A DNA stretch of 64,000 bases from Elusimicrobiota bacterium (GTDB lineage: Bacteria; Elusimicrobiota; Elusimicrobia; FEN-1173): NCBI GenBank assembly GCA_016721625.1, contig JADKHR010000001.1, positions 1 through 64,000 on the forward strand. Reading direction: 5' to 3'. Below, in pieces: positions 1 to 9,943 of the stretch. The first letter of the stretch is position 1. Each line of letters begins with the position of its first letter. Made by a program: the position numbers and the translations under genes. Below the pieces are notes generated by a model. It made no database searches. It worked only from the letters and a program-made list of their open reading frames with translations, and was not told the DNA's origin.

Positions 1-585
1 AAGGCGGAGGCAGAAATTTGGACGGATTACCGGAACCCCAAAGAAGGCGACGGGTTTTGGGTGAATCAGACAGAGGTGGAATACGGGGTGACGGATCGTT
101 ATAGCCTGGGGCTCTATGGCGTTTTTATCGAGGGACAAGGGTTCTCCGCGGTGAAAGTGGAGAACCGTTACCGCCTGAACGAGCCTGGCGAATGGCCCGT
201 GGACACGGCCCTTTATCTGGAATTTAAGAAGGGGATCCAGGACAAAGCCCAGGATGAGATCGAAGGGAAAGTCATTCTCTCCAAGGATTGGGGCCCCGTG
301 AATATTTCCGCCAATCCGATTTTGGAACTTGAAAAAGAGGAAAAGCCCGGCGGGGACGAGTGGGAATTGGAGGCGGGTCTGGCCCTGGGAACGTGTTACA
401 CCCGTTTCTGGAAGCGTGTGACCCCGGGTATTGAACTTTTTCTTGCGGAGAAGGAAAGCCGGGTCACGCCGGGATTCTACATCGACCTCGCTCCGGATGT
501 CCGGTTGAACCTGGGTGCGGGGATCGGGATCGAGAAGGCGGCTGATCCTTTTCAGTTGAAGACCATTTTGGAGTTGGAGTTTTAA
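1..585 (+). CDS. C-terminal part of a probable outer-membrane barrel-like protein (5' truncated by window edge)
   Basis: The reading frame is open from base 1, so the gene starts outside the window. The GTG at base 61 is internal. The visible 194 residues alternate polar and hydrophobic positions with many aromatic residues (for example YSLGLYGVF and FYIDLAPDVRLNLGAGIGI) and end in a hydrophobic LELEF. This pattern is typical of amphipathic beta-strands of an outer-membrane barrel or a periplasmic beta-rich protein. No catalytic motif is visible and I do not recognise a named family. It stands before the feoB gene but about 120 bases of spacer separate them, so a functional link is not shown. 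Confidence 0.6.
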   Translation, partial: KAEAEIWTDYRNPKEGDGFWVNQTEVEYGVTDRYSLGLYGVFIEGQGFSAVKVENRYRLNEPGEWPVDTALYLEFKKGIQDKAQDEIEGKVILSKDWGPVNISANPILELEKEEKPGGDEWELEAGLALGTCYTRFWKRVTPGIELFLAEKESRVTPGFYIDLAPDVRLNLGAGIGIEKAADPFQLKTILELEF

Positions 586-625
586 ATGAGGCTTTTGGCC
601 CCCACTGGGGTAACGTCAGATCCCG

Positions 626-690
626 GGGTTGTTCCCTCTCCCCGACCCTCTCCCGCTTTCGAGGCGAGAGAGGGCGTGGTCATGGGAAAG
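626..690. repeat. REP-like CCCTCTCCC intergenic repeat
   Basis: The spacer before feoB contains CCCTCTCC and CCCTCTCCCGC followed by GCGAGAGAGGG, an imperfect inverted repeat. The same C-rich/G-rich signature recurs at 2791-2827 and, weakly, at 34036-34063. This looks like a dispersed intergenic palindrome; mobility is not shown. Confidence 0.4.
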
Positions 691-704
691 AAGGGGGCGG
701 TTCT

Positions 705-2682
705 GTGCCTGTGACTTCGTCGGTTTCCGTGGGCGCTCCGGCCAAAACCCGCACGCTCGTTCTCGTGGGGAACCCCAACGTGGGGAAGTCGGTGATTTTT
801 GGGCGGTTGACGGGGCAGTACGCCACGGTGTCCAACTATCCGGGGACGACGGTGGAGGTCTCCTCGGGGTGGAGCTGGTTGGCGGGGGGGAAGTGGCGCG
901 TGATCGACACGCCGGGGGTGAACTCGCTTTTGCCGTCCTCGGAGGACGAACGGGTGACGCGGGATTATTTACTGAAGGAACGGCCGGACGCGGTGTTGGC
1001 CGTTCTCGACTCAAAAAATCTGCGGCGCGGGTTGTTAACGACGTTGGAACTGGTGGACTACGGGATCCCCATGGTGGTGGCGTTGAATCTCGCCGATGAG
1101 GCGTTGGATCGCGGCATCGCGGTGGACGCCGCCGGCCTCAGCCGGCATTTGGGCGTTCCGGTGGTCCCGACCGTGGCCACCACGGGGGAAGGGATGGCCG
1201 AGTTAAAGCGCGCGGTGGAACGGGCCGCGAGGCCCATCCTTTCCACCAGGGATCCTTCGGAAATCGGGCGGGCCCTGGAAACCCTCGCTCCCCTTTTGGG
1301 GGAGGGAAATCCCGCGGCCCGCGCGGTCGGTTTGGCGCTCCTCTCGGGGGACGACACGGTTCTCACCTGGAGGCGGGAGGGGGGATCGTCCGAGGCGGCG
1401 CTCTTTCAAGCGGCGGAGCGGGAACGCGCTCGTTTTGCGCGGCCGCCCCGCCAAATCCTTTTTGATGGGCGGGAAGCCCGCGTGCGGGAGATCTGCGCGG
1501 AGGTGATGTCGATCCGGGGGCGGCTGGCGCCAAAAATATCCCAACGGCTCGGGCAATGGGCCCTTCGGCCCTGGCCGGGATTTTTGATCGCGGGCCTGGT
1601 CCTTTACGGGGTGTATGAATTTGTGGGCGTGTTCGGCGCGGGGATGGCGGTTAATTTTCTGGAAAAAACGGTGTTCGGCCAATGGATCACGCCGGGGGCG
1701 ACCTGGCTGACGGAAAAAATCTTGCCCTGGCCCTTCGCCAGGGATCTTTTGGTGGGCCCCTACGGCGTGGTGAGCATGGCTTTCTCCTATGCCTTTGCGC
1801 TCATCCTTCCCATCGTGGCGACCTTTTTCCTGGCCTTCGGCCTCCTGGAGGATTCAGGCTACCTGCCTCGGCTTTCGGTGTTGTTGGACCGCGTGTTCCG
1901 CTTGATGGGTCTGAACGGGGCGCGCGGTCCTGCCCATGATTCTAGGGCTCGGGTGCGATACCATGGCCACCATGACCACGCGGATTTTGGACACGAAAAA
2001 AGAAAGGATGATCGTGACCCTTCTGCTGGCCCTTTCGGTGCCTTGTTCGGCCCAGCTGGCGGTGATCCTGGGGATGGCGGCCGGGCTCTCGCCGAAGGTC
2101 CTGGGGGTGTGGCTCTTTGTACTCGTGGGGACGACCCTCGCCACCGGATGGGCGGCTTCCCGAATACTTCCCGGGGCGCGCTCGACTTTTCTCATGGAGA
2201 TCCCGCCGATCCGTCGGCCACTCTTTCGGAACATTTGGATGAAAATGCGGGTGAGGTTGACGTGGTATTTGAAAGAGGTGGTGCCTCTCTTCGTCTACGG
2301 AACCCTCGGGCTCTTTTTCTTGGACCGCTGGGGATGGCTCAAGGCGGCGGAGCGGGGGTTCTCTCCCATCGTTCAACAATGGCTCGGGCTTCCCGCCCAG
2401 GCCACCGAGGCGTTTCTGGTGGGGTTTCTTCGTCGGGATTACGGGGCGGCGGGCCTCTACTCGCTTCAGAAGGCGGGGCTCTTGGATTTGCGGCAGGTGA
2501 CGGTGAGCCTGGTCCTTATCACGCTTTTCATGCCCTGCGTGGCCCAGTGGCTCATGATGTTCAAGGAGCGGGGATGGAAAGGGGCGCTGACCATCACGGT
2601 GGCGGTGCTGGCGGTGGCGTTGGGGATTTCGGGGGCGCTGAACCGGGTGATTCTTTTTTTTCCGTGGTTGGTGGGTGGGTAG
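705..2682 (+). CDS. feoB: Ferrous iron transporter FeoB (one frameshift)
   Basis: FeoB is the GTP-dependent inner-membrane Fe(II) importer. The N-terminal G domain shows GNPNVGKS (about residues 22-29), DTPG and NLADEA. It is followed by a helical linker and several hydrophobic membrane segments from about residue 290. The frame breaks in the G4 run at 1917-1920. Upstream the reading is LMGLNG; one extra G shifts it. Deleting that G joins it to RAVLPMILGLGCDTMATMTTR, the conserved FeoB gate region, and continues to the stop at 2680-2682. The corrected product is about 658 residues, normal for FeoB. GTG at 705 was chosen because it sits just before the G domain, behind a purine-rich stretch. 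The DtxR-FeoA regulator gene follows. The break is probably a sequencing error, although a real mutation cannot be excluded. Confidence 0.92.
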
Positions 2683-2790
2683 AATAAAGGGGTCTATTGA
2701 AGGTTCTAACTTTATCGACGAAAAAACAACAGAGCTTCTTTCTCCCCCTTGGGGTGGGGCGGATGGGGCGGTGATCTTCGTTGGAAACAC

Positions 2791-2827
2791 ACCCTCTCCC
2801 TCCCCTCTCCCGCCAGCGGGAGAGGGA
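2791..2827. repeat. REP-like palindrome between feoB and the regulator
   Basis: CCCTCTCCCGC at 2803-2813 pairs perfectly with GCGGGAGAGGG at 2816-2826, and a further CCCTCTCCC copy lies just upstream. It resembles the repeat at 626-690. As RNA it would form a strong hairpin, but no T-run follows, so a terminator role is uncertain. The rest of the 190-base gap shows no gene. Confidence 0.5.
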
Positions 2828-2874
2828 AATTCCTTTAGAAGGGCAAGAGAGGCAAAAAAAGGAAGGAGCTTTTT

Positions 2875-3573
2875 ATGACGGAGACGCAAAAGTATCCTAT
2901 GCCGACGGCGGAGCGTGAGGATGTGGAGGAATCGTTGGGGCTTCTTTGGCACAAACGGGAGGGGGGGGTGACGGACGCGGCGGGGCTCCGTTCGGCGCTC
3001 ATCGCGGCGGGAAGCCCGGAGGGGTTCGATCGACTGCTTCGGCACGGGTTCATCCAGGAAGTTTCAGGCCGAACGATCATGACCCCGACGGGAGATGAAC
3101 TGGCCCGAAACGTGGTTCGGCGTCTGCGGTTGGCGGAGCGGCTCCTGACCGACGTTTTGCTCATCGACCGGAACGCGGTGGACCCCAACGCCTGCGTGCT
3201 GGAACACAGCATTTCGCCCGAGGTCACCGAATCCATTTGCACGCTTCTCGGGCATCCCGCGGAGTGCCCCCACGGTCTCTCCATTCCGCCGGGGGCCTGT
3301 TGCGGACGAAACGACGGGCACCTCTCTCCCATCGTCACGCCGCTCTCCCGCCTGGCGGCGGGGGAAAGGGGCCGTGTGGCCTACCTTCAATTGAAAGACC
3401 ATCCCGAACTGCACCGTTTGCTTTCCCTGGGCGTCATCCCGGGCGCGCCTCTCCACCTGCACCAAACCTTCCCGGCTTTCGTCGTGGAGGTGGGGGAAAG
3501 CCAACTGGCGTTGGAGTCCGCCATCGCCGCCCGGATCTTTGTGCGCCGGGCGGAGGGGCCTTTAATTTCGTAA
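2875..3573 (+). CDS. DtxR/MntR-type metal-dependent repressor with C-terminal FeoA domain
   Basis: This 232-residue protein has the layout of a DtxR-family regulator. A winged-helix DNA-binding region occupies about residues 15-80 (with GFIQEVSGRTIMTPTGDELA as the wing). A metal-binding/dimerisation region with CVLEHSISPEV and GHPAECPHG lies at about 100-145. A FeoA/SH3-like domain runs from about 150 to 225 (LGVIPGAPL). Proteins of this type bind Fe(II) or Mn(II) and repress metal uptake genes. ATG at 2875 has a strong GGAAGGAG six bases upstream. Its position directly after feoB suggests it controls iron import. The fused FeoA domain may also stand in for a separate FeoA, since none is seen nearby. 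Confidence 0.88.
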   Translation: MTETQKYPMPTAEREDVEESLGLLWHKREGGVTDAAGLRSALIAAGSPEGFDRLLRHGFIQEVSGRTIMTPTGDELARNVVRRLRLAERLLTDVLLIDRNAVDPNACVLEHSISPEVTESICTLLGHPAECPHGLSIPPGACCGRNDGHLSPIVTPLSRLAAGERGRVAYLQLKDHPELHRLLSLGVIPGAPLHLHQTFPAFVVEVGESQLALESAIAARIFVRRAEGPLIS

Positions 3574-3606
3574 TATTTCCTTTCCATTCCAAAGGAAAGG
3601 ACCCCC

Positions 3607-4413
3607 ATGCCCCTCGCTCCCCTCACGCGCCCCATCGTTTTTTTTGACCTGGAGACCACCGGCCTTTTGGTGGAACTGGACCGGATCATCGAAATCGGTC
3701 TCATCAAGCTTTTTCCCGACGGGCGGACCGAGCGGCTCGTCCAACGGTTCAACCCCTCCATGCGCATTCCCCAGGAGTCCATCGCCATCCACGGAATCAC
3801 CAACGACATGTTGAAGGACCAACCGGCCTTCCGCGATTGGGCGCCGCGGCTTTTTGAAATTTTCGAGGACGCGGACATCGGGGGCTTTTCTTTGAACCGA
3901 TTGGACATCCCCATGCTCACGAAGGAGTTCACCCAAGCGGGTTTCGCGTTCTCCATGGACGGCCGCCGCATCGCCGACGCCAGCAAGATCTTTCGGGAAA
4001 AGGAACCCCGCAACCTCACCGCCGCCTACCGGTTTTACTGCGGCAAAGATCTGGTGGGCGCCCATTCGGCCGGAGCCGACGCCGAGGCCAGCTACGAAGT
4101 CTTTCTCGCCCAACTGGACCGCTACGGGGACCTCCCCAAAGAAATGAATGGGATCCATCGGTTTTGCACCGCCCCCGGGCCTTCCCAGGTGGACCTGGAC
4201 GGGCGGTTGGTGTGGCGGGACGGCGAAGCCTATTTCAATTTCGGCAAACACCGTTTCCATAAATTGGCGGCCGTCGTCCAAGAGGATCCCGACTACATTA
4301 AATGGATCGTAGAGAAAGCCGATTTTTCACCCGACTTCGTTGAGATCTGTCGACAGTCCCGTCGGGGAATCTTTCCTCGCCAACCGCCGTCGGCCTTGCC
4401 GAAGAAGCCATGA
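3607..4413 (+). CDS. DEDDh 3'-5' exonuclease (DnaQ/ExoX-like)
   Basis: A 268-residue protein with the DnaQ-type exonuclease fold. FFDLETTG near residue 12 supplies the first acidic pair (ExoI motif), SLNRLDIPML carries ExoII, and AHSAGADAEAS carries the His and Asp of ExoIII. The family removes nucleotides from 3' ends in proofreading, repair or RNA processing. The C-terminal part (YFNFGKHRFHKLAAV, then DPDYIKWIVEK) matches the small domain found after ExoX-like nucleases (DUF3820 type). ATG at 3607 follows AAAGGAAAGG. The stop overlaps the terC start in an ATGA, so the two are probably cotranscribed. The specific substrate is unknown. Confidence 0.82.
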   Translation: MPLAPLTRPIVFFDLETTGLLVELDRIIEIGLIKLFPDGRTERLVQRFNPSMRIPQESIAIHGITNDMLKDQPAFRDWAPRLFEIFEDADIGGFSLNRLDIPMLTKEFTQAGFAFSMDGRRIADASKIFREKEPRNLTAAYRFYCGKDLVGAHSAGADAEASYEVFLAQLDRYGDLPKEMNGIHRFCTAPGPSQVDLDGRLVWRDGEAYFNFGKHRFHKLAAVVQEDPDYIKWIVEKADFSPDFVEICRQSRRGIFPRQPPSALPKKP

Positions 4414-5345
4414 ATCACCAGCTGGTCATGTGGGTGGTGTTCAATTTGGTCGTGGCGGCGATGCTATACATCGATTTGGCGGTGGCGCAAAAGAAGAGCC
4501 ACGCCGTCGGCATGAAAGAGGCCGCCCTCTGGAGCCTCGTCTGGGTGGGGGTGTCTCTCCTTTTCAGCGTTGGGATCCACTTCTATCTTTCCCCGGAAAA
4601 AGCTCTTCAGTTCCTGACGGGCTATGTCATCGAGAAATCTCTGTCCGTCGATAACATGTTCGTGTTCATTATGATCTTTTCGTTTTTTGCGGTTGAACCG
4701 GCCCAGCAACCGCGTGTTTTGAAATGGGGAATCCTGGGAGCGTTGGGCATGCGGTTCGTGCTTATTTTTGTTGGGGCGGCCCTCGTGGAGAGGTTCCACT
4801 GGGTCCTTTACCTCTTCGGAGCGATCCTTCTCTGGTCCGCCTACAAAATGGCTTTTGGCGTTGAAAAGCAGTTCAACCCCGATGAGAATCCGCTCTTTCG
4901 CCGATTGAAATCCATTCTGCCGATGACGGGAGTTCATGGGGACCGTTTTTTCGTCCGCATCGGAGGGCGGCTCCACACGACCCCGCTGTTCTTGGCTTTG
5001 GTCGTGGTTGAATTCAGCGATTTGGTGTTTGCCTTGGATTCCATTCCGGCCATTTTTTCCATCACGACCGACACTTTTCTGGTCTACACCTCCAATGTCT
5101 TTGCCATCCTGGGATTGCGCGCCCTCTATTTTTTGGTCAATGGTTTGGTTCAGATCTTCGCCTACTTGAAATACGGGGTGGCCGTCATTCTTGGCTTCGT
5201 CGGGATAAAAATGCTGGTCAACGAGTGGTTCCACATTTCAACCGCCGCGTCCATGGGAGTCGTGTTGGGGGTCCTCGTGCTTTCCGTGCTTCTGTCGGTG
5301 TTGCGGCGCCCTCGCCCCCCGGAGAAACTGGAGGGGGGCGCTTGA
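4410..5345 (+). CDS. TerC family membrane protein (Alx-like, probable Mn2+ exporter)
   Basis: A 311-residue polytopic protein with about eight to nine hydrophobic segments. It carries the family signatures EKSLSVDNMFVF (acidic and Asn/Asp residues in a membrane helix) and VVEFSDLVFALDSIPAIF. TerC/Alx proteins are inner-membrane proteins linked to metal efflux, mainly manganese, and to metallation of exported proteins. ATG at 4410 overlaps the preceding stop (ATGA), implying translational coupling. No yybP-ykoY riboswitch is visible before it, though the coupled position leaves little room for one. Confidence 0.92.
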   Translation: MNHQLVMWVVFNLVVAAMLYIDLAVAQKKSHAVGMKEAALWSLVWVGVSLLFSVGIHFYLSPEKALQFLTGYVIEKSLSVDNMFVFIMIFSFFAVEPAQQPRVLKWGILGALGMRFVLIFVGAALVERFHWVLYLFGAILLWSAYKMAFGVEKQFNPDENPLFRRLKSILPMTGVHGDRFFVRIGGRLHTTPLFLALVVVEFSDLVFALDSIPAIFSITTDTFLVYTSNVFAILGLRALYFLVNGLVQIFAYLKYGVAVILGFVGIKMLVNEWFHISTAASMGVVLGVLVLSVLLSVLRRPRPPEKLEGGA

Positions 5346-5349
5346 CCCC

Positions 5350-6807
5350 TTACCAGCGGGCAGTGACCTCGCTCCAGTCGGCGCGGACCAACCGTTTTCC
5401 TTCCAAGCGCACGTTCAGCGCGACGGCGTCGTCGTAGTAGATCGAAAGGCCCCGGGCCTCCAGGGTTCCGCCCACCCGCACCGTTCCCAAAATCGCGGCG
5501 GCTCCCTCGTCGTGTTTTAACAGATCCCCCTGCACCCACACCAGGCCCCGGATCGCCGCGTTTTCGATGGTCAGACAACAGCGGCCCGGCTGGTCCGCCA
5601 GGGGAGCGAACCGTTCCCAGGTTTCTTTCGCCTCCGGCCCATACTCCCGCTGGGCCCCGGCCGGCAGGACCGAACGCAGTTCTCCCGACTGACCCTCCAA
5701 CTTTAAATGATTTTCCGGCCCTGTTAAAATCAACGCTTCGACCTCCAGAAATGCCCCCCGGGCCGACAGTTTTGTTTCGATGGGTTCCGGGGTGTCGTTT
5801 TCAATCAGGATAACGGCCGTGGGGTCCGAGAGGGCGTACTTTCGGCCGTCCGGGGAGGCTTGGAAGCGGATTCCTTGGCCGCTGTTAGCCGAGGCGAGAA
5901 AATGGCCGGAGCTGGCGGGAGACGCCAGGGCGGGCCAGGACCCTTCCCCGTTCCATTCGACTCGGCCACCGGAATCGGGAACCAGCGGGATGGACGTTTT
6001 TTTGGCGCGCTCCCGGTAATAAGCCAAATCCAGAACGGGGGCGTCGCCCAGGGTTTTATCGTTGGAGCGCCGGTTCCCCGCCCCGTTTTCGCGGTCGTTC
6101 CAATACACGACCCGCCCCTGGGCGAATTTTCTGGGAAATCCATCCGTGTTTCCAAGCAAGAGGTTACCCCGGGCCACCACGGGCCCCCAGTGCACGTGGA
6201 CCGACGGGCCCAGAGCCATGTCGCCCGCCGTTTGCAGGGCCGCGGGCAGGCCGTCTTTCGTAAAAACGGCCTGAAGCGCCCGGGTGTCCCCCGAGGTGGT
6301 GTCCAGTCCGGTGGTGAGAACCGTCACGTCCCTGGACGTGGGCCCGGGGACGAACCGTATCCGGTAAAAGCCCCCTGAGAAATCGGAATAGTTGAGATCG
6401 TCGTTGTAATGGGGCACGGCGGTCCCCACTCGCGCCCTTTGCCAAACGATCTCCGACTCTTGGAGTTTGGCCAAGCCGCGTTTCAGCCCCGCTTCCGCCA
6501 GGCGCCCGGCCACGGTGTTTATTTCCTTGGGGCGGGAGAGGATGTGTTCGGCGTTGATGAAATGAGCGGCGGGCGGGGCGAAAACCGCCAAGCCGAGAAG
6601 CGAAACCATGGCTCCCAAAAACGCGTGGCCGCGAAGGGGGATCGAAGATTTCTTTCGATGAGCGGGGGCGCGGGAGTCGTGGGGAGGAAGCGCCTCGGGC
6701 GAGTCGGAGACAGCGGGGTTTTGCGGCTCCGACAAGGTTTTTGCCGGACCGAGTGACGCTTTCGCTCGGCGCCAGGGATTCACCAAGAGGTTCCATCCTC
6801 TCCGCAT
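5350..6807 (-). CDS. PilX-like single-pass protein, function unknown
   Basis: A 485-residue protein with a basic N-terminus, then one hydrophobic helix (about residues 61-83, GAMVSLLGLAVFAPPAAHF), then AEAGLKRGLAKLQE. The last resembles the region after the membrane helix of PilX-type pilus-assembly accessory proteins. The remaining 380 residues look extracytoplasmic and beta-rich with no catalytic motif. I chose ATG at 6805-6807 rather than the longer frame to 6888 because GGAGGAAGGGA lies directly upstream of it. It is convergent with terC. A role in type IV pilus or pseudopilus biogenesis is only suggested by the N-terminal pattern. Confidence 0.55.
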   Translation of the reverse strand: MRRGWNLLVNPWRRAKASLGPAKTLSEPQNPAVSDSPEALPPHDSRAPAHRKKSSIPLRGHAFLGAMVSLLGLAVFAPPAAHFINAEHILSRPKEINTVAGRLAEAGLKRGLAKLQESEIVWQRARVGTAVPHYNDDLNYSDFSGGFYRIRFVPGPTSRDVTVLTTGLDTTSGDTRALQAVFTKDGLPAALQTAGDMALGPSVHVHWGPVVARGNLLLGNTDGFPRKFAQGRVVYWNDRENGAGNRRSNDKTLGDAPVLDLAYYRERAKKTSIPLVPDSGGRVEWNGEGSWPALASPASSGHFLASANSGQGIRFQASPDGRKYALSDPTAVILIENDTPEPIETKLSARGAFLEVEALILTGPENHLKLEGQSGELRSVLPAGAQREYGPEAKETWERFAPLADQPGRCCLTIENAAIRGLVWVQGDLLKHDEGAAAILGTVRVGGTLEARGLSIYYDDAVALNVRLEGKRLVRADWSEVTARW

Positions 6808-7117
6808 TCCCTTCCTCCCGGCCCCGGGAGAAAAACGTCCGGGGTTCCGCTCCACGATAAGCTTGCCCCCGGCACCGCCAAATTTCAAGGGAAATTATTG
6901 TAACGGAAACTTTGACGGCCTAAACGATGATCGATAAAGTCAAGTAACATTTTTGTAAAAGTTTGGTTGATGAGGACGCGTGTCTTTTTCATCGATCCGG
7001 GGCCTGGGTGAGGGTTTGTGGGCGGTCCTCTCCGGGGCAAAGGAGAATCGGCGGGCTCACTCTCCGCCCTGGTTTTTGTAGAATGGGGACGTCACTCCAA
7101 AATACGAGGTCCGCCCC
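6808..7117. other. Divergent intergenic region
   Basis: About 310 bases between divergently transcribed genes. It is locally AT-rich at 6890-6970 (AATTATTGTAACGG, CAAGTAACATTTTTG), as expected for promoters. A GGCGGG...CCGCC inverted repeat at about 7050-7072 is followed by a short T-run and TAGAAT, which could be a -10 box. No gene is visible. Confidence 0.4.
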
Positions 7118-9885
7118 ATGAACACGCCTGCCCACGTCGACATTGATCCTTCGCTTCCGACTTCCCCCCCCGGAGATCCGGCGCTGGATGTCTTTCGGGG
7201 GGACCGGCGGGACCTGGACGTTTTCTTTCGTCCCAAATCGGTGGCCGTGGTCGGCGCCACCGAGCATGCGGGCACCGTGGGGCGGACGTTGTTGTGGAAC
7301 CTTATTTCCTCTTCCTTCGGCGGTACCGTTTATCCCGTGAACCCCAAACGGCCCAGCGTGCTGGGCATCAAGGCCTATCCGCGCATCTCCGACGTGCCCG
7401 AGGCGGTGGATCTGGCCGTCATCGCCACGCCGGCCCCGACGGTGCCGGACGTGATCGCCGAGTGCGTGTCCCTGGGCGTTCCGGGAGCCATTGTGATCTC
7501 GGCGGGTTTTAAGGAACACGGCGCCGAAGGGGCCGCCCTGGAAAAGCGCATGCGGGAAATTTCCCGGGGAAAAATGCGGATTTTGGGCCCCAACTGCTTG
7601 GGCTTTATGTGCCCGCCTTCGGGTTTGAACGCCACCTTCGCCAAGGGAATTTCGGCCAAGGGTTCCGTGGGGTTCCTGAGCCAATCCGGAGCGCTTTGCA
7701 CGGCGGTCTTGGATTGGAGTTTCCGTGAGAAAATCGGGTTTTCGGCCTTCGTGTCTTTGGGGTCCATGTTGGACATCGGGTGGGGCGACCTGATCGACTA
7801 TTTGGGCAACGACCCGAAAACGGAAAGCATCGTTATCTATATGGAATCGGTGGGGGACGCCCGGGCCTTCATGTCGGCGGCGCGGGAAGTATCCATGACG
7901 AAACCCATCATCGTGATCAAAGCCGGGCGTACGGACGCCGCCGCGAAAGCGGCGGTGAGCCACACGGGGTCCCTGGTGGGGCGGGACGACGTGTTGGACG
8001 CCGCCTTCGAACGGTGCGGTGTGATCCGGGTGGACGCCATCTCCGACCTCTTTCAAATGGCCGGCACGTTGGCCAGACAGCCCCGGCCCAAGGGGCCCCG
8101 GTTGACCATCGTGACCAACGCCGGAGGGCCCGGCGTTTTGGCGGCGGATTCCTTGATCGAGAATGGCGGCCAGTTGGCGGAACTGAGCGCCGACACCATG
8201 AAAGAGTTGAACGGGTTCCTTCCGGCCCCTTGGAGCCACGGAAACCCGGTGGACGTTTTGGGGGACGCCGACGCGGCCCGTTACGGCCACGCCTTCGAGG
8301 CGGCGGCCAAGGACCCCAATTCCGACGGGCTCCTCTTGATTCTGACGCCCCAGGACATGACGGATGCCACCGGATCGGCCCAGCAGTTGGCGCTCAAAGC
8401 CGGAACCCTGGGGGGGAAACCCATCCTGGCCAGTTGGATGGGGGGAGAGACTGTGGAAGCGGGTCGGAACATTCTCGCGGCCGCGGGCGTGCCGGTGTTC
8501 AATTATCCGGACACCGCCGCCAAGATCTTTTGCACCATGTTTTCCTACAGCGCCAACCTCCAGTCCCTTTACGAAACGCCCCGCCATTCGGCCGGGGTCG
8601 ACGGCAAGGGCGTGGACCTGACACAAGTGAGCGCGTTGATTGAGACCGCGCGGGCCGCCGGACGGACCGTGTTGACGGAAGAAGAGTCCAAAAGGCTCCT
8701 CTCCCTCTATGGGATCCCGACGGTGGAAACCCGGCTCGCGGCCACGGCCGAGGACGCGGCTCGCGAGGCCGACGCCTTGGGATATCCCATCGTCCTGAAG
8801 CTTCATTCCGAGACCGTCACCCACAAGTCCGACGTGGGGGCGTGATCCTCAATCTGGAAGACGCTTCCGCCGTCCGTCAGGCCTTTGACACCATTCGAAA
8901 AAACGTGGCCTCCCTCAAGGGGCCCGGCCATTTCGGCGGGGTTTCCGTCCAGCGCATGATCCGCTTAGAGGGGAACGAAGTGATCCTGGGCGCCAGTCCT
9001 GATCCCCAGTTCGGCCCGGTTCTCCTCTTCGGGACGGGGGGGAAACTGGTGGAGATTTACCAGGACAAAGCCCTGGGCCTTCCGCCGCTCACGAACATCC
9101 TGGCTCGCCGCATGATGGCCAAGACGAAAATTTGGAAAGCGCTTCAAGGCGTGCGCGGGCAAAAAGCCGCGGATCTGGCCACCTTGGAGCGGGTGATGAT
9201 CCGTTTCAGTTGGCTGGTGTTGGAGCAAACGGCCATCAAAGAGATCGACATCAACCCGCTCTTGGTGTCCCCCGAGGGCGTGGTCGCCATGGACGGACGG
9301 GTCGTCCTTTATACAGCGGAGGAAGAAAAGTCCCGGGTCCGCTCGGCCATCCGTCCCTACCCGATCTCCTACGACAAGCCCGGCACGGCCAGAGATGGAA
9401 CCCCCATGCGGTTTCGGCCGGTGCGGCCGGAAGACGAGCCGCTCCTGGTGGAGTTCCACGGGAAAGTGTCGGAACGGAGCGTGGCGAGCCGTTATTTAAA
9501 GACCTTTGAGTTCAGCGAGCGGGTGGCCCACGAGCGCCTTCGCCGGGTGTGCTTCGTGGATTACGATCGGCAGATGGTGATCGTGGCGGAGCAGCCGGGG
9601 AAGGAAGGCCAGCCGTCGTCCCTTTGGGCGGTGGGGCGGCTTTCTCGACGTCCTGGAACCCAGAGCGCCCAGTGGACCATGCTGGTGGCGGACCCCTACC
9701 AGAACCGCGGCGTGGGGACCGAGTTCCTAAAGCACATGATCCACATCGCCCGCGAGGAACGGCTTAAAATTCTTTGGGCGGATATTCGGCAGGACAACGA
9801 GGACATGCTTCATATTTCCGAGCGGCTGGGGTTCCGCCACACGACCTGTACCGACGGCACCGTCCGCGCCCAACTCGTTTTGTGA
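7118..9885 (+). CDS. ADP-forming acyl-CoA synthetase fused to GNAT acetyltransferase (one frameshift)
   Basis: One reading frame runs to 8845 and the continuation begins at 8842. A missing G in the G5 run at 8836-8840 splits the conserved HKSDVGGVILN strand of the ATP-grasp domain. With it restored the protein has about 922 residues: CoA-binding domain ([13 protein letters not shown]), succinyl-CoA-ligase-like domains with the phospho-His region [10 protein letters not shown], an ATP-grasp domain, and a C-terminal GNAT domain (about residues 760-920, [12 protein letters not shown]). This is the architecture of Pat/YfiQ-type protein lysine acetyltransferases and of bifunctional acetate-CoA ligases (ADP-forming). 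It could make ATP from acyl-CoA or regulate enzymes by acetylation. The GAGGT before ATG 7118 supports the start. Confidence 0.88.
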
Positions 9886-9943
9886 GGTCGGTTCGGAACG
9901 TGAGTCCCTTCGGCGTGCCCGTGCGGGTTCCGGGTTCCCGCCC

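Noticed and set aside
6989..8824. Long minus-strand open frame (611 codons) opposite the acyl-CoA synthetase
   Set aside because: It is rich in Arg, Gly, His and Pro with no recognisable domain and mirrors a clear conserved gene; high GC makes stops rare on the other strand.
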